Below are positions 1 through 9,977 of a stretch of 64,000 bases of DNA, in pieces. A program made the position numbers and the translations under genes. Origin of the DNA: Fusobacteria bacterium ZRK30 (GTDB taxonomy: Bacteria; Fusobacteriota; Fusobacteriia; Fusobacteriales; Fusobacteriaceae). The stretch lies in the NCBI GenBank assembly GCA_024628785.1, contig CP102405.1, forward strand, positions 186,001-250,000, given 5' to 3'. The notes beneath the pieces were generated by a model. It saw only the letters and a list, made by a program, of their open reading frames with translations. It searched no databases and had not been told where the DNA came from. Numbering within the stretch: the first letter of the stretch is position 1; every line of letters begins with the position of its first letter.

Positions 1-2
1 AA

Positions 3-2774
3 ACTCCCGTAGTGGATGACACCGGAGTAAATCACGTATTTGAACATGCTGTTTTACAGGGATCCAAAAAATACCCGGATAAAAATTTATTCTATGAACT
101 GGATACCAAAAATATCCCGTCATTTTTAAACGCTATGACTGGTCAGGACTATACAGTTTATCCATTTTCAGCAGTGGAACCAAAATCTTTTAATAATCTT
201 ATGGATATCTATTTAGATGCCGTTTTCAATCCACTGGTATTAGAAGATGAAAATACCTTAAAAAGAGAGGGATGGAGATATGATAGAAACCCAAATAACG
301 GTGAATTAATCATAAATGGGATAGTTTATAATGAGATGAAGGGAGCTTTTTCTAACCCATATAGAAACCTATCTTTTAGAATGAATAGATTGATGTATCC
401 AGATGAGATGGCAAACTACAGGTTTTCTTCTGGAGGGTTACCCAGCAGTATCCCAAATTTAGACCTGGATCATCTAAGAAAAACTCACGAAAAATACTAT
501 ACTCCCTCTAATTCCATTGTGGTCTTAGCAGGAAAACAGGATATAAAGAAAACATTAGCTAAATTAGATGAATACTACAGCCAATATGACAAATCAGAGG
601 TAGCTGAAATTGAGACTCAGAATACAGAGTTAAAGGACGAATTCCATAATGAGAGTTATCCCGCTCCTAAGGGATCTCCAAATATCTATATCTACGGAAC
701 CCTTATGAAACCTAAGACATCCCTACCGGAACTTATGTTTATAACATCTCTTTTGGCCGACTATGAGATCTCTCCACTAAAAAAATTATTTGTGGATGAA
801 AAATTCAGCGGTAGTTTTGGTCTTTATAACGATAATACCATCCAGCCAAGAGGATATTACCTTATCCAGGGTGCAAAGAAGGAAGAAGTTGCTAAATTTA
901 GAAAGTTGATGGATACTAAGATGAAGGAGATCGCTAAAACAGGAGTAGACCCTGAGATCGTTGAACTAGCTCTGAGAGATTATAAAAAACAACTGGCTAA
1001 GTCTCAATACTCCAAAGAAAGAGCATCTGATCTGACAACCAGTATAGCTACAAGTTATTTTTATTATGACAAACCATATCTATTTATCTCTGACGATAAG
1101 ATAAAAATATTGGAAGATTTGGCTAATAATCCTGAAAAAATTAAAAAATTAATAAAGGAATACTTCGTAAACAATACCAATAAATTGGAGATTTTCTTCA
1201 CTCCAGACGAAGATCTTTTAGCTGAAAATGAAACTTTGGAAAAAGAAAAGTTAAACAAATTTGAAGAAAGTCTAAACGATAAAGAATTAGAAAATTTAAA
1301 TAAAGAGATTAAAAAGTTCAATGCCTGGTCAAAGGAACCTGTAGATAAAAAAATTATCGATTCTATCCCCAGTGTGAAACTAGATGATCTTTCTGATTCA
1401 GAGATTCCTACTGTAAAAAGAAGTAAAGAATCTGTAGATGGAGTCACATTTGTAGACAACGATATCAATACCTACGATATCAACTTAGTTTCTTTAAAAT
1501 TCGATGCCAGCGGTTTAGATCAATCTGAAAAACTAGACTCGGAGTTATTTTCATATCTGATGACAACCAGCAGTACCAAAGACTTCTCCTTTGAGGAGAC
1601 CTCTAATAATTTAACTAAATATTTTTTCAAACTTAGTTTAAACAACAGGACTTCTCTTTTAGGTAACGACAGTATCTCCAGAAGATTTGTAATAAATTTT
1701 GAATATCTTCAGGATGACAGCGCAGAAGTATACAATACACTAGAAAATTTATTCTTAGAGGGAAATTTTGACAATAAATTAGAGATCAAAAAGAGATTAG
1801 AAGGTCTCCGTGATTCAATCTTAACTAGCTCTTCAGATGCCAATGTTATTAACAGGATGTCGGTAATCAAAGCTATGTCTATGATCAATCCAAACTATAA
1901 CTATTATTTAGATGAGGAAGTTAATTTTGGAGGTAGAGGTTACTATGTCTATCCTCCTATGCTGACTAAATTAAATAAAATTCTAGAAAATTATGATGAA
2001 AACTTTATACAATTACAGGAAGATATGAAAAACATCAGAGAAAAAATATTCAATAAACATAACTTACTTATCTTCTACGCCAACAGAGGGAACTATGAAA
2101 ACTTCAAAAATGATATCACACCTCTTTTAAGTAAGATGAATGATATACCTATTGAAAAGGAAAGTTATGGAAAGCTAGAAAATTCTAATTTAGCCATTAC
2201 AGTACCAGCCCAGAATGGATCTACCTCTTGGGGGAATAACCTGGTAGATATGGGCTATGAGTACAACGGAAAATATAAGATTATGTCTAATATGATCAAT
2301 GAATATTTAAACAACAAGATCAGAGTGCAAAATGGTGCCTATGGTGCCTGGTTCTATATCACATTAAACAGGGATATAGTGGCTTCATCTTATAGGGATG
2401 GAGAAGTGGATAAAACTATCGATACCTATAAGGAAATACCTAATTATTTACAGGGTGAATTGGATATAAAGCAGGAAAAATTTGACGGATTTATCCTGAA
2501 AAGTATGGCAAAATACTATCAGGCTTATACTCCTGATACCCTTATGAACCTTTCATATACCCACTACCTTTATGATATAAGCTTAGAGGATATGGAGAGG
2601 GAAAAAGCGGAAGTTTTGTCTACTTCTAAGGAAGATATCTCAGAATTTATTGAGATAATGACTAAGTTCAGCCAGCAAAAACATTATTCTACTGTAAACA
2701 ATGAAAATATTATAAAAGAAAAAGGCAGTAATTCCCACTTCGATAAGGTTATCGAATTTGAGGAGATAAAATAA
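3..2774 (+). CDS. M16C family zinc metallopeptidase (presequence-protease-like), 5' end cut by window
   Basis: Large insulinase-type peptidase, probably degrading peptides. The frame is open to the first base of the window, and the first visible residues (TPVVDDTGVNHVFEH) match the conserved start of the M16C core. The true start therefore lies upstream and only a short N-terminal part is missing. The inverted zinc motif HxxEH is seen as HVFEH about 11 residues in, followed by a GSxKYP-type loop; a downstream NEMKG segment fits the family's third zinc-ligand region. At over 920 residues it has the length of two fused M16 halves, as in PreP/Cym1 enzymes; the second half lacks an HxxEH, as usual. 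Visible part starts inside the mature enzyme, so no signal peptide can be judged. Followed by a strong terminator. Family call is firm; substrate unknown. Confidence 0.9.
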   Translation, partial: TPVVDDTGVNHVFEHAVLQGSKKYPDKNLFYELDTKNIPSFLNAMTGQDYTVYPFSAVEPKSFNNLMDIYLDAVFNPLVLEDENTLKREGWRYDRNPNNGELIINGIVYNEMKGAFSNPYRNLSFRMNRLMYPDEMANYRFSSGGLPSSIPNLDLDHLRKTHEKYYTPSNSIVVLAGKQDIKKTLAKLDEYYSQYDKSEVAEIETQNTELKDEFHNESYPAPKGSPNIYIYGTLMKPKTSLPELMFITSLLADYEISPLKKLFVDEKFSGSFGLYNDNTIQPRGYYLIQGAKKEEVAKFRKLMDTKMKEIAKTGVDPEIVELALRDYKKQLAKSQYSKERASDLTTSIATSYFYYDKPYLFISDDKIKILEDLANNPEKIKKLIKEYFVNNTNKLEIFFTPDEDLLAENETLEKEKLNKFEESLNDKELENLNKEIKKFNAWSKEPVDKKIIDSIPSVKLDDLSDSEIPTVKRSKESVDGVTFVDNDINTYDINLVSLKFDASGLDQSEKLDSELFSYLMTTSSTKDFSFEETSNNLTKYFFKLSLNNRTSLLGNDSISRRFVINFEYLQDDSAEVYNTLENLFLEGNFDNKLEIKKRLEGLRDSILTSSSDANVINRMSVIKAMSMINPNYNYYLDEEVNFGGRGYYVYPPMLTKLNKILENYDENFIQLQEDMKNIREKIFNKHNLLIFYANRGNYENFKNDITPLLSKMNDIPIEKESYGKLENSNLAITVPAQNGSTSWGNNLVDMGYEYNGKYKIMSNMINEYLNNKIRVQNGAYGAWFYITLNRDIVASSYRDGEVDKTIDTYKEIPNYLQGELDIKQEKFDGFILKSMAKYYQAYTPDTLMNLSYTHYLYDISLEDMEREKAEVLSTSKEDISEFIEIMTKFSQQKHYSTVNNENIIKEKGSNSHFDKVIEFEEIK

Positions 2775-2784
2775 AGTAAAATAC

Positions 2785-2842
2785 AAAATCAAAACTAAAA
2801 AAAGCTGGGGAATCTTCCCCAGCTTTTTTTAGTTTTGATTTT
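2785..2842. terminator. Long perfect-palindrome terminator after the M16C peptidase
   Basis: Two 28-base arms (2785-2812 and 2815-2842) are exact reverse complements with only two bases between them. The core is AGCTGGGGAA/TTCCCCAGCT, flanked by an A-tract on the left and T-tract on the right, so it would terminate on either strand. The arm is far longer than the other terminators in the window. Confidence 0.85.
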
Positions 2843-2906
2843 TTAATCTTTTTAAAGCATAATTAATTAGATGCTATTATACTTTTTATTTGAGGAGGTT
2901 TTCATC

Positions 2907-4124
2907 ATGAAAGAATTTATCGATAGTCATTGCCATATATTTAATATCGTTGATATTCCACTCTACGAAACGATCCAGGGGAAGGTAAATTTTAATACTT
3001 TTTCTAAACTTTTTTTGGGAACTGCGGTCCCTTTAGCCGGTGCACTATATGGAGCCAGTAAGATTAAGGAGATAGAAAAAAAGAAAGATTTCATTAAATT
3101 TTTTGAAAGAAGTTTAAAAGACAGTATATTTAAATTTGAGAACCATCTATTGGACCTGACCGGCGGTAATACCGATATATTAATAACCCCTCTAATCATT
3201 GATTTCGATTCTGTAAAAGAGGATGAAGATAATTTTTCTAATTTAGAAGCCCAGACTAAAAGGCTAATAGACGCAATTGATGAATCATCATCAAAATTAA
3301 AAATTAAGATCTGCCCGTTTATAGGGTTTGACCTAAGAAAATTAATCTTAGCAGATGGATTGGAGCAAATACAACGTCTATGGAGAAATTATGGTTTTTC
3401 TCCACAAAAAAACACCACCATAAAAGAAATTAAAAATGGAAGTATCCTGGGGATCAAATTATATCCTCCAATGGGATTCAACCCTTATCCATCCAAAAAT
3501 AGAGAAAGATATTTAGAATTTTACAGGTGGTGTGTTGAAAAAAATATTCCCATTACCGTCCACTGCCAGGAAGGAAGTTATGGAGGCAACAGTACAAAAA
3601 AAGAGATTAAAAATTATACAAACCCTTTAAATTGGCTGAAGCTGTTTAATGATAATCCGGAACTAAAAAATTTAAAGGTAAATTTTGCACACTTTGGCGG
3701 AGAAGACGGGGTAGAAGACATGCTTGATCCTTTAAAAATATGGGTTGGAGGTATAGATAAAAATTCATGGACCTATACTATAATTAAATTACTTCAAAAA
3801 TACCCAAACACATATTCCGATATATCCGCATACAAATATGGAAAGGATAAATTAAATGATTTCTCCAGTAATCTAAAAAAAGTCATTGAATTTGATTATA
3901 AAGGTAAATTTATGGAGGGAGAGTTCAGACTAAAAGACAAGCTTTTATGGGGTTCTGACGTCCCTATGGTTTTATCCGATCGGTGCTACGAAGCACATTA
4001 TAAAAATTATTTCAATAAATTTGAAAAGGTAGTCAATTCAGCCAATATCAGTGATCTCCATAAAAAAGAGTTTTTAGAAAATCTCACTATGAATAATCCC
4101 AAGGAGTTTTTAAATTTAAAATAA
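2907..4124 (+). CDS. Amidohydrolase-family metal-dependent hydrolase (TIM barrel)
   Basis: 405-residue predicted cytoplasmic hydrolase of the amidohydrolase-2 type. Residues 6-10 read DSHCH, the HxH metal motif at the end of the first barrel strand. Further on come VHCQEGS (third metal histidine), an AHFGG segment and a C-terminal GSDVP carrying the late aspartate, all in the expected order. A lysine-containing GIKLYPP stretch precedes the VHC motif. The start is set at the ATG six bases after GAGGAGG at 2892-2898; an upstream in-frame start at 2871 would lack this ribosome site. It stands alone between two terminators, so context gives no substrate. The family contains lactonases, decarboxylases and deaminases and the reaction cannot be told from sequence. 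Confidence 0.8.
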   Translation: MKEFIDSHCHIFNIVDIPLYETIQGKVNFNTFSKLFLGTAVPLAGALYGASKIKEIEKKKDFIKFFERSLKDSIFKFENHLLDLTGGNTDILITPLIIDFDSVKEDEDNFSNLEAQTKRLIDAIDESSSKLKIKICPFIGFDLRKLILADGLEQIQRLWRNYGFSPQKNTTIKEIKNGSILGIKLYPPMGFNPYPSKNRERYLEFYRWCVEKNIPITVHCQEGSYGGNSTKKEIKNYTNPLNWLKLFNDNPELKNLKVNFAHFGGEDGVEDMLDPLKIWVGGIDKNSWTYTIIKLLQKYPNTYSDISAYKYGKDKLNDFSSNLKKVIEFDYKGKFMEGEFRLKDKLLWGSDVPMVLSDRCYEAHYKNYFNKFEKVVNSANISDLHKKEFLENLTMNNPKEFLNLK

Positions 4125-4150
4125 CTGTTGCTCATCACCTACATATCAAA

Positions 4151-4178
4151 AAAAGCTGTGGAAAATTCCACAGCTTTT
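4151..4178. terminator. Bidirectional terminator between convergent genes
   Basis: Thirteen-base arms (4151-4163 and 4166-4178), core GCTGTGGAA/TTCCACAGC, with A-tract and T-tract outside. It lies between the amidohydrolase (+) and the transketolase C subunit (-) and can serve both. Confidence 0.85.
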
Positions 4179-4185
4179 AATATAA

Positions 4186-5115
4186 TTACATACTTTCTTT
4201 TACTTTTGCTACTATATCCTTTGCTCTTAATCCATATTCATCTAATAATTGGTTACCTGTTCCAGATTGACCAAATTGATCGTAGATTCCTAATTTCTTG
4301 ATAAGAGTAGGATGAGTTTCTCCTAAGAATTCAGAGATAGCTCCTCCTAATCCTCCTATTACTGAATGCTCTTCACAAGTTACAATAAACTTTGTCTCTT
4401 GTGCTGCCTTTAAGATAGTAGGACCATCTAATGGTTTAATTGTAGAAACATTGATTACTCTAACTGAGACCCCTTCTGCTTCTAATGTCTTTGCTGCTTC
4501 CATAGCTTCATGAACTAACATTCCTGTAGCTGCAATTGTAACATCTGTTCCTTCTTTTAAAGTATCAGCTATTCCAATCTCGAATTTATAGTCAGTATCT
4601 TTATAGATATCTTCTGTATCTAATCTTCCTGATCTAAGGTATACCGGACCATCATATTCTGCTGCTGCGAATACCATTTGTCTAGTTTCTTCTGCATCTG
4701 CAGGACATAATACTACCATTCCCGGGATAGATCTCATAAGAGACATATCTTCTACAGATTGGTGTGATCCCCCGTCCTCTCCTACAGAGATTCCTGCATG
4801 AGTTGGAGCTATTTTAACATTTAATTTTGGATATGCTATAGTATTTCTGATTTGCTCAAATCCTCTTCCTGCTGCGAACATTGCAAATGTAGAAGCAAAT
4901 GCTACCTTCCCGGTAGTTGCGAATCCTGCTGCTGTAGCCATTAAATCTGCTTCTGCAATTCCTACATTAAAATGTCTTTCAGGGAATTCAGATTGAAATA
5001 TTGCAGTCTTTGTAGATTTAGATAAGTCTGCCTCTAAAACCACTACATCTTTATTTATTCTTCCTAATTCAGCTAACGCTTCTCCGTAAGCTTGTCTTGT
5101 AGCTTTTTTACTCAT
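4186..5115 (-). CDS. Transketolase, C-terminal subunit
   Basis: 309 residues covering the pyrimidine-binding and C-terminal domains of transketolase. With the preceding gene it makes a thiamine-diphosphate enzyme that moves two-carbon units between pentose, tetrose and hexose phosphates in the cytoplasm. Visible markers are the EADLSKST start, FNVGIAEADLMATAAG (the glutamate that activates the cofactor), HAGISVGEDGGSHQSVED in the substrate-binding region, and the RVINVSTIKPLD stretch of the C-terminal domain. It starts at the ATG after AGGAGGCC, 15 bases downstream of the N subunit, so the two are translated from one mRNA. Two-gene transketolases are common in clostridia, fusobacteria and archaea. 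The split is normal, not a frameshift: both halves have their own ribosome sites. Confidence 0.95.
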   Translation of the reverse strand: MSKKATRQAYGEALAELGRINKDVVVLEADLSKSTKTAIFQSEFPERHFNVGIAEADLMATAAGFATTGKVAFASTFAMFAAGRGFEQIRNTIAYPKLNVKIAPTHAGISVGEDGGSHQSVEDMSLMRSIPGMVVLCPADAEETRQMVFAAAEYDGPVYLRSGRLDTEDIYKDTDYKFEIGIADTLKEGTDVTIAATGMLVHEAMEAAKTLEAEGVSVRVINVSTIKPLDGPTILKAAQETKFIVTCEEHSVIGGLGGAISEFLGETHPTLIKKLGIYDQFGQSGTGNQLLDEYGLRAKDIVAKVKESM

Positions 5116-5130
5116 TTTTTTGGCCTCCTA

Positions 5131-5964
5131 TTAGTTATTACAACATTCTACGTGAGTTAATTCTTCTAATGCTTTGTCTGTTTCTTCAGGTGTAGGAGCT
5201 ACTCCATGGAATCCACATACGTTTTCCATAAATGAGATACCCTTACCCTTAGTAGTTTTAGCTATAACCATTGTAGGTTGACCTTTATGAGCCTTAGCAG
5301 CTTCTAAAGCTCCTAATATTTCCTCGAAGTTATGACCATCTATTACGATTACATTCCATCCAAATGCTCTCCATTTTTCATCTAATGGCTCAACACCCAT
5401 TACTTTATCTACATTTCCATCTATTTGTAAGTTATTAGAGTCTAAGAATGCACATACATTGTCAAGGTTATAGTGAGCTGCAGTCATAGCTGCTTCCCAT
5501 ACTTGACCTTCTTGTACTTCTCCATCCCCTAATAATACATATGTTCTATATGATTTATTGTCTAATTTTGCTGATAATGCCATACCATTTGCTACTGATA
5601 ACCCTTGTCCTAATGAACCTGTTGAGATATCTACTCCTGGTAATTTTTTCATATCCGGATGCCCTTGTAAAGGTGATCCAAATTTTCTAAGTGTTCCTAA
5701 TAACTCTCTATCAAAATATCCCTTCTCTGCTAATGCCGCATATAATACTGGTGCTGCATGCCCCTTTGATAAAACGAATCTATCTCTGTCTGCCATCTTT
5801 GGATTCTTTGGATCAACGTTCATCTCATTGAAGTATAGTGCACTCACTATATCCGCTGCCGATAAAGATCCCCCTGGATGTCCTGATTTTGATTTACAAA
5901 TCATAGTCACAATATCTTTTCTTATCTGTGTAGCTTTTTCCGTTAACATCTTGATATCTGCCAT
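5131..5964 (-). CDS. Transketolase, N-terminal (thiamine-diphosphate-binding) subunit
   Basis: 277 residues forming the diphosphate-binding half of transketolase. SKSGHPGGSLS near residue 25 and LSKGHAAPVLYA hold the conserved histidines. GDGEVQEGQVWEA is the GDG(x)n motif that binds Mg-thiamine diphosphate and continues into LDSNNLQIDG with the closing asparagine. It ends in a cysteine-containing tail (VECCNN). Preceded by AAAGGAG and by a textbook promoter. It links ribose-5-phosphate made by the nearby rbs genes to glycolytic intermediates, together with the transaldolase gene immediately upstream. Confidence 0.95.
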   Translation of the reverse strand: MADIKMLTEKATQIRKDIVTMICKSKSGHPGGSLSAADIVSALYFNEMNVDPKNPKMADRDRFVLSKGHAAPVLYAALAEKGYFDRELLGTLRKFGSPLQGHPDMKKLPGVDISTGSLGQGLSVANGMALSAKLDNKSYRTYVLLGDGEVQEGQVWEAAMTAAHYNLDNVCAFLDSNNLQIDGNVDKVMGVEPLDEKWRAFGWNVIVIDGHNFEEILGALEAAKAHKGQPTMVIAKTTKGKGISFMENVCGFHGVAPTPEETDKALEELTHVECCNN

Positions 5965-6018
5965 TTTAACTCCTTTTTAAATAAAAATTAGTGTACATTA
6001 TTTGTTTTTTCTAACAAC

Positions 6019-6047
6019 ATTATATGTAATATACTAGTTATTGTCAA
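6019..6047 (-). promoter_or_regulatory. Consensus sigma-70-type promoter for the transketolase pair
   Basis: Read on the minus strand: TTGACA (6042-6047), a 17-base spacer, TATAAT (6019-6024). Both hexamers are perfect. The transcript would start near 6012 and have a leader of about 50 bases. This gives the transketolase genes expression independent of the rbs operon. Confidence 0.85.
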
Positions 6048-6049
6048 GT

Positions 6050-6113
6050 TATAAAAAAATAGTACAGAGTTCAGAATCTTGAATTTCCAACTTAAAATTC
6101 AGCACCAACTCTG
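6050..6113 (-). terminator. Probable terminator after the transaldolase
   Basis: On the minus strand CAGAGTT (6107-6113) pairs with AACTCTG (6065-6071), enclosing a second small hairpin with GAATTT/AAATTC. It is followed by TACTATTTTTTT. The stem is branched and less regular than the others here, so the call is moderate. Confidence 0.5.
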
Positions 6114-6138
6114 CCTCCCGCACTATAATTCAATTTAT

Positions 6139-6780
6139 TTATTTTACCCCTTCCCAGTCAGCCAGGAATTTAGCGATTCCTGCATCTGTTAATGGATGCT
6201 GGGTCATTTTTTCAATTACACCAAGTGGCATAGTTCCAATATGTGCTCCTGCTTTAGCAGCTTCCTTTGCATGTAGTGGATTTCTGATACTTGCAGCAAT
6301 TATTTCTGATTTTATATTGTGCACACTAAATATTTGTACAATCTCTCTGATTAATTCTATTCCATCTACACCGATATCATCTAATCTTCCTAAAAATGGT
6401 GATACAAATGTAGCTCCTGCTCTGGCTGCTAATAGTGCCTGGTTAGGAGTAAAAATTAAAGTTACATTAGTTTTTATCCCCTTTTTAGATAGTGCAGAAC
6501 AAGCTTTTAATCCCTCTACAGTCATAGGTAGCTTGATTGTGATGTTTGGATGAATTTTGATTAATTCCTCTGCTTCTTCTAACATCTTAGGAGCTTCTAG
6601 TGAGATTACTTCTGCACTTATAGGCCCGTCTACGATAGATGTTATTTCTGTTACAACCTCTTTAAATACTCTTCCTTCCTTTGCAATAAGTGATGGATTT
6701 GTAGTTACCCCACAAATAACACCCATATCATTAGCTTTTTTTATGTCTTCCACATTTGCCGTATCGATAAATATTTTCAA
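6139..6780 (-). CDS. fsa: Fructose-6-phosphate aldolase / small transaldolase (TalC/Fsa family)
   Basis: 213-residue class I aldolase of the short transaldolase group. The N-terminal [30 protein letters not shown], the KLPMT strand with the Schiff-base lysine near residue 84, and [26 protein letters not shown] are all family hallmarks. Members either split fructose-6-phosphate or act as true transaldolases moving dihydroxyacetone units; sequence reading does not settle which. Next to transketolase genes, a transaldolase role in the non-oxidative pentose phosphate pathway is the simpler reading. The ribosome site is AGGAGGAAT. It is separated from the kinase gene upstream by about 400 bases of repeat-rich DNA. 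Confidence 0.88.
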   Translation of the reverse strand: MKIFIDTANVEDIKKANDMGVICGVTTNPSLIAKEGRVFKEVVTEITSIVDGPISAEVISLEAPKMLEEAEELIKIHPNITIKLPMTVEGLKACSALSKKGIKTNVTLIFTPNQALLAARAGATFVSPFLGRLDDIGVDGIELIREIVQIFSVHNIKSEIIAASIRNPLHAKEAAKAGAHIGTMPLGVIEKMTQHPLTDAGIAKFLADWEGVK

Positions 6781-6837
6781 TTTTATTCCTCCTTGGATGT
6801 CTGCTCATGCAAACATATTTGATAGCTGATAATTATT

Positions 6838-6985
6838 GTAATATTCTTAATTTATAGAATAAATTTCATCTCAAAATTCTATGTTTACAGAGTAAACTAT
6901 TATCTCACAATTCTTAGATTATGTAATAATCTCTAGAAATTTTGGTGATGCCACTCGCTGGTAATTTTTGGTAATTTCCTTTATT
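6838..6985 (+). repeat. Modular intergenic repeat, copy A (body and tail)
   Basis: About three degenerate 30-35-bp units begin ATCTCAAAATTC or similar. The middle one contains GTTTAC-AGA-GTAAAC, able to form a small hairpin. They are followed by a TTTTGGTGATGCC...CTGG tail. The same order of parts occurs near 19790-19940 and 41309-41432. It lies upstream of the transaldolase gene. Confidence 0.65.
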
Positions 6986-7176
6986 TAAGTAAATTATTAA
7001 ACTTTTATACTGTTTATCTTAGCTCTAAATACACACAAATTAAATATACTTATTTTTTCATTAATTTCCTACAATTTATGCCCAAATAAAATCTTTGATC
7101 TTATAAGTTATTTTACTACAATTCGTATGTTATAAATATGCCTTTTGTCCTAAAAATAGATGGGTTTTTCTTTTTT
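6986..7176. other. AT-rich intergenic DNA with no recognised feature
   Basis: Rest of the roughly 400-base gap between the sugar kinase and the transaldolase. It is very AT-rich. I see no clear hairpin, small ORF with a ribosome site, or convincing promoter, although the transaldolase promoter may lie here. Confidence 0.5.
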
Positions 7177-8049
7177 CTAACACACTACTAATTCTGCCAA
7201 TGCCAATGCCCCACAGATCCCTGCATCGTCTCCTAATTTTGGATAGACTATATAATTATCTATATCTTCTAATATATTTTTATGGGATACATAGCCATTT
7301 AACCTTTCAACTACTTTTTTTCGAATCATTGGAAATAACTGCTTTTGTTTCATTACTCCCCCACCTAATATTATTTTTTTAGGTGATATTATCAGGATAT
7401 AGTTGATCAGCCCCTGGGCTAGGTAGTGTGCCTCTAAATCCCATGCTCTGTGATCTTTTGGCAGTTCATATGGATTTATTCCCCACCTTTCTGCCATAGC
7501 CGGGCCAGATGCCATCCCTTCCAGGCAATCTCCATGATAGGGACATTTCCCCTTATAGCTGTCATCCTCTGCCCTGTTCACAAATATATGACCGGTCTCC
7601 GGGTGAGTCATCCCATGGACCAAATTTCCGTCGATATATATTCCACCACCAATCCCCGTCCCAACAGTTAGGTAGATCAAGGAATCCAATCCAATAGCAC
7701 TTCCCCACCTGGCTTCCCCTAAGGCTGCACCATTTACATCGGTATCAAAGTTTATGGGAATATCAAAATGCTTTTTCAGTTCTCCTACAATATTATAGTT
7801 ACTCCACCCGGGTTTGGGAGTAGAGGTTATATAACCATAAGTTTTCGAACTTTTATCCAGATCAATGGGCCCAAAACAACCTATACCTAAAGCCTCTATT
7901 TTTTTACCTGAAAAAAATCCTGCTACTTTTTTTAAAGTTTCTTCCGGATCAGTGGTCGGATATGATATTCTTTCTAAAATTTCTCCCTTTTCTGTTCCCA
8001 CTGCACAGACAAATTTTGTTCCACCTGCTTCTATTGCTCCAAGTAACAT
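7177..8049 (-). CDS. ROK-family sugar kinase (fructokinase-like)
   Basis: 290-residue ATP-dependent hexose kinase. GAIEAGGTKFVCAVG is the phosphate-binding start of ROK proteins; GIGCFGPIDLD, the TVGTGIGGG loop and the HPETGHIFV zinc/substrate motif follow. CPYHGDCLEGMASGPA supplies the usual Cys-His-Cys zinc ligands. The pattern and length fit the bacillar fructokinase (ScrK-like) branch better than glucokinase. The start is the ATG at 8049, six bases after AGGTG; a GTG nine bases upstream falls inside the ribosome site and is rejected. It is the last gene of the rbs run, 68 bases after rbsB, with a GGAAGAAATTTCTTCC palindrome in the gap that might reduce read-through. Substrate assignment is inference. 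Confidence 0.85.
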   Translation of the reverse strand: MLLGAIEAGGTKFVCAVGTEKGEILERISYPTTDPEETLKKVAGFFSGKKIEALGIGCFGPIDLDKSSKTYGYITSTPKPGWSNYNIVGELKKHFDIPINFDTDVNGAALGEARWGSAIGLDSLIYLTVGTGIGGGIYIDGNLVHGMTHPETGHIFVNRAEDDSYKGKCPYHGDCLEGMASGPAMAERWGINPYELPKDHRAWDLEAHYLAQGLINYILIISPKKIILGGGVMKQKQLFPMIRKKVVERLNGYVSHKNILEDIDNYIVYPKLGDDAGICGALALAELVVC

Positions 8050-8117
8050 AAAATACACCTCTTTTAATAGAATAAATGGGAAGAAATTTCTTCCTTCCCA
8101 CCTGTTATATAATTCTC

Positions 8118-8990
8118 TTATTTTGTGATTAATTTTAATTCTACTGGGATAAACTTAGGAGTTTTTTCTCCCTTTATTATCTTATTTGCTGTTTCTACCC
8201 CTTGAGATCCGATCAATCTAGGTTGTTGAGCTACAGTTGCTGCCATTTCACCTTTTTCAACTGATTTTACAGCATCAGCAGTAGCATCAAATCCTACAAC
8301 TAAGATATCTTTATTGTTTCCAATAGCTCTCAATGCTCCCAGAGCCATCTCATCATTATGAGCAAATACACCATCTATTTTTGGTTGAGCCTGAATCATA
8401 TTCTCCATTACATTTAGTCCCTTAGTTCTGTCAAAGTCAGCAGCTTGTCTACCTACTACATCTAAGTTTCCTTTAGCAACTTCATTGAATCCTTTTCCTC
8501 TGTCTCTTGCAGCTGTTGTTCCTGGAATTCCTTCTAATTCAACAATTTTAGCACCCTTACCTAACTTTTCTAAGATAAATTCTCCAGCCATCTTACCACC
8601 AGCTGCATTATCTGAAGCAATATGAGTAACTACCTCTCCTCTGTTTGCTCCTCTGTCCAAAGTTACTACAGGTACTTTTGATCTGTTGGCATTTCTTACT
8701 GCTCTGTATACTGCATCTGAGTCTGTAGGATTGATTAATACTACATCCACTCCTCTTACAATTAAATCTTCTACATTTGATAATTCTTTAGCCGGGTCAT
8801 TTTGAGAATCTAAAACTATAAGTTCCATATCTAGTTTTTTCGCTTCATCCTCTGCTCCCTCTTTTAGATCTACAAAGAAAGGATTATTTAGAGTAGATAC
8901 CACTAATCCTACCTTTCCCTTAGCAAAAGCTACCGTTGACATCATTCCAACACAAAGTCCTACAACCAATAATTTTAATGTTTTTTTCAT
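8118..8990 (-). CDS. rbsB: Ribose ABC transporter, periplasmic substrate-binding protein RbsB
   Basis: 290 residues with an export signal: MKK, a hydrophobic stretch and a cleavage-like AFA near residue 23. The mature part begins [23 protein letters not shown], the typical start of type I sugar-binding proteins. [33 protein letters not shown] and the [13 protein letters not shown] hinge segment match RbsB. It captures ribose in the periplasm and delivers it to RbsC/RbsA. It is the last transporter gene of the operon, 15 bases after rbsC, with GGGGGC as ribosome site. Closely related proteins bind allose or AI-2, but the rbsD/rbsK/rbsR context favours ribose. Confidence 0.95.
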   Translation of the reverse strand: MKKTLKLLVVGLCVGMMSTVAFAKGKVGLVVSTLNNPFFVDLKEGAEDEAKKLDMELIVLDSQNDPAKELSNVEDLIVRGVDVVLINPTDSDAVYRAVRNANRSKVPVVTLDRGANRGEVVTHIASDNAAGGKMAGEFILEKLGKGAKIVELEGIPGTTAARDRGKGFNEVAKGNLDVVGRQAADFDRTKGLNVMENMIQAQPKIDGVFAHNDEMALGALRAIGNNKDILVVGFDATADAVKSVEKGEMAATVAQQPRLIGSQGVETANKIIKGEKTPKFIPVELKLITK

Positions 8991-9005
8991 TTTTTAGCCC
9001 CCTTT

Positions 9006-9977
9006 TTATTTATGTGTTTTTCTATCAATTAATACTGCCGCTAATATAACTATCGCCTTTATCATCATCTGGTAATATGAAGATACATCCAATAAATTTA
9101 ATGCATTTCCCAAAACTCCTATAATAAGTGCTCCTGTTATAGTTCCCGATATACTTCCTATTCCTCCAGAAAGTGATGTTCCTCCTAATACTACTGCTGC
9201 AATGGCATCCAGTTCATACCCTGTTCCTGCTGTAGGCTGAGCTGACCCCAACCTGGATGTAATTATGATTCCTGCTAAGGCAGCCAATCCACCACTTATA
9301 GCATACACTTTAACTTTCAATTTTTCTACATTTATTCCGGATAATTTAGTAGCTTCCTCATTTCCACCTACGGCAAAAACATACCTACCAAATTTTGTAT
9401 TTTTTAAAACATAGTTACACACTGCAAATACTGCTATCATTATATATATTGGTACCGGAATTCCAAAGAGGTATCCCCCGCCTATGGTATCAAACAAAAG
9501 GGCATTATCTCCAAATCCCATAGAAATTGGTTTTCCATCTGTAAATACTAAAGTTGCACCTCTAAGTAATGTCATAGCTACCAAAGTTGTTATAAAAGCC
9601 TGTAATTTTCCATAACTTATAAAACTTCCACTGACTGCTCCTAATATAGTTCCTAGTACTATAGTTATTATTAAAACTATATAACCATTGACTCCTCCGG
9701 CCAGCATACTTGCAGATACTGCTCCACAGATAGCCAGGATCGATCCTACTGAAAGATCTATTCCACCGGTTAATATTACAAAGGTCATCCCTGCTGCTAT
9801 TATTGCATTTATAGATGTCTGTCGGAGTATATTCAATAAATTCGCTGTGGATAAAAATCTGGGGTTTAATATTGAAACTATTACTCCAAATATAATCAGA
9901 CCTATCAGGGGTTTATTTTTTAACAATTTATTTTCCTTTTTAACTGTTGCACCATTTAATACTGTACTAGTTTTCAT
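9006..9977 (-). CDS. rbsC: Ribose ABC transporter, permease RbsC
   Basis: 323-residue inner-membrane permease with about eight to ten hydrophobic segments. [30 protein letters not shown] is the highly conserved first periplasmic loop of this permease family; [21 protein letters not shown] is the coupling loop that contacts the ATPase, and [19 protein letters not shown] follows. It begins inside the last codons of rbsA (11-base overlap), with its ribosome site GGAGGAG in the rbsA coding region, so the two are translationally coupled. Confidence 0.95.
   Translation of the reverse strand: MKTSTVLNGATVKKENKLLKNKPLIGLIIFGVIVSILNPRFLSTANLLNILRQTSINAIIAAGMTFVILTGGIDLSVGSILAICGAVSASMLAGGVNGYIVLIITIVLGTILGAVSGSFISYGKLQAFITTLVAMTLLRGATLVFTDGKPISMGFGDNALLFDTIGGGYLFGIPVPIYIMIAVFAVCNYVLKNTKFGRYVFAVGGNEEATKLSGINVEKLKVKVYAISGGLAALAGIIITSRLGSAQPTAGTGYELDAIAAVVLGGTSLSGGIGSISGTITGALIIGVLGNALNLLDVSSYYQMMIKAIVILAAVLIDRKTHK

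Noticed and set aside
4186-5964. Frameshifted transketolase
   Set aside because: Both halves have their own start codon and ribosome site and correspond to the natural domain boundary; split transketolases are common.
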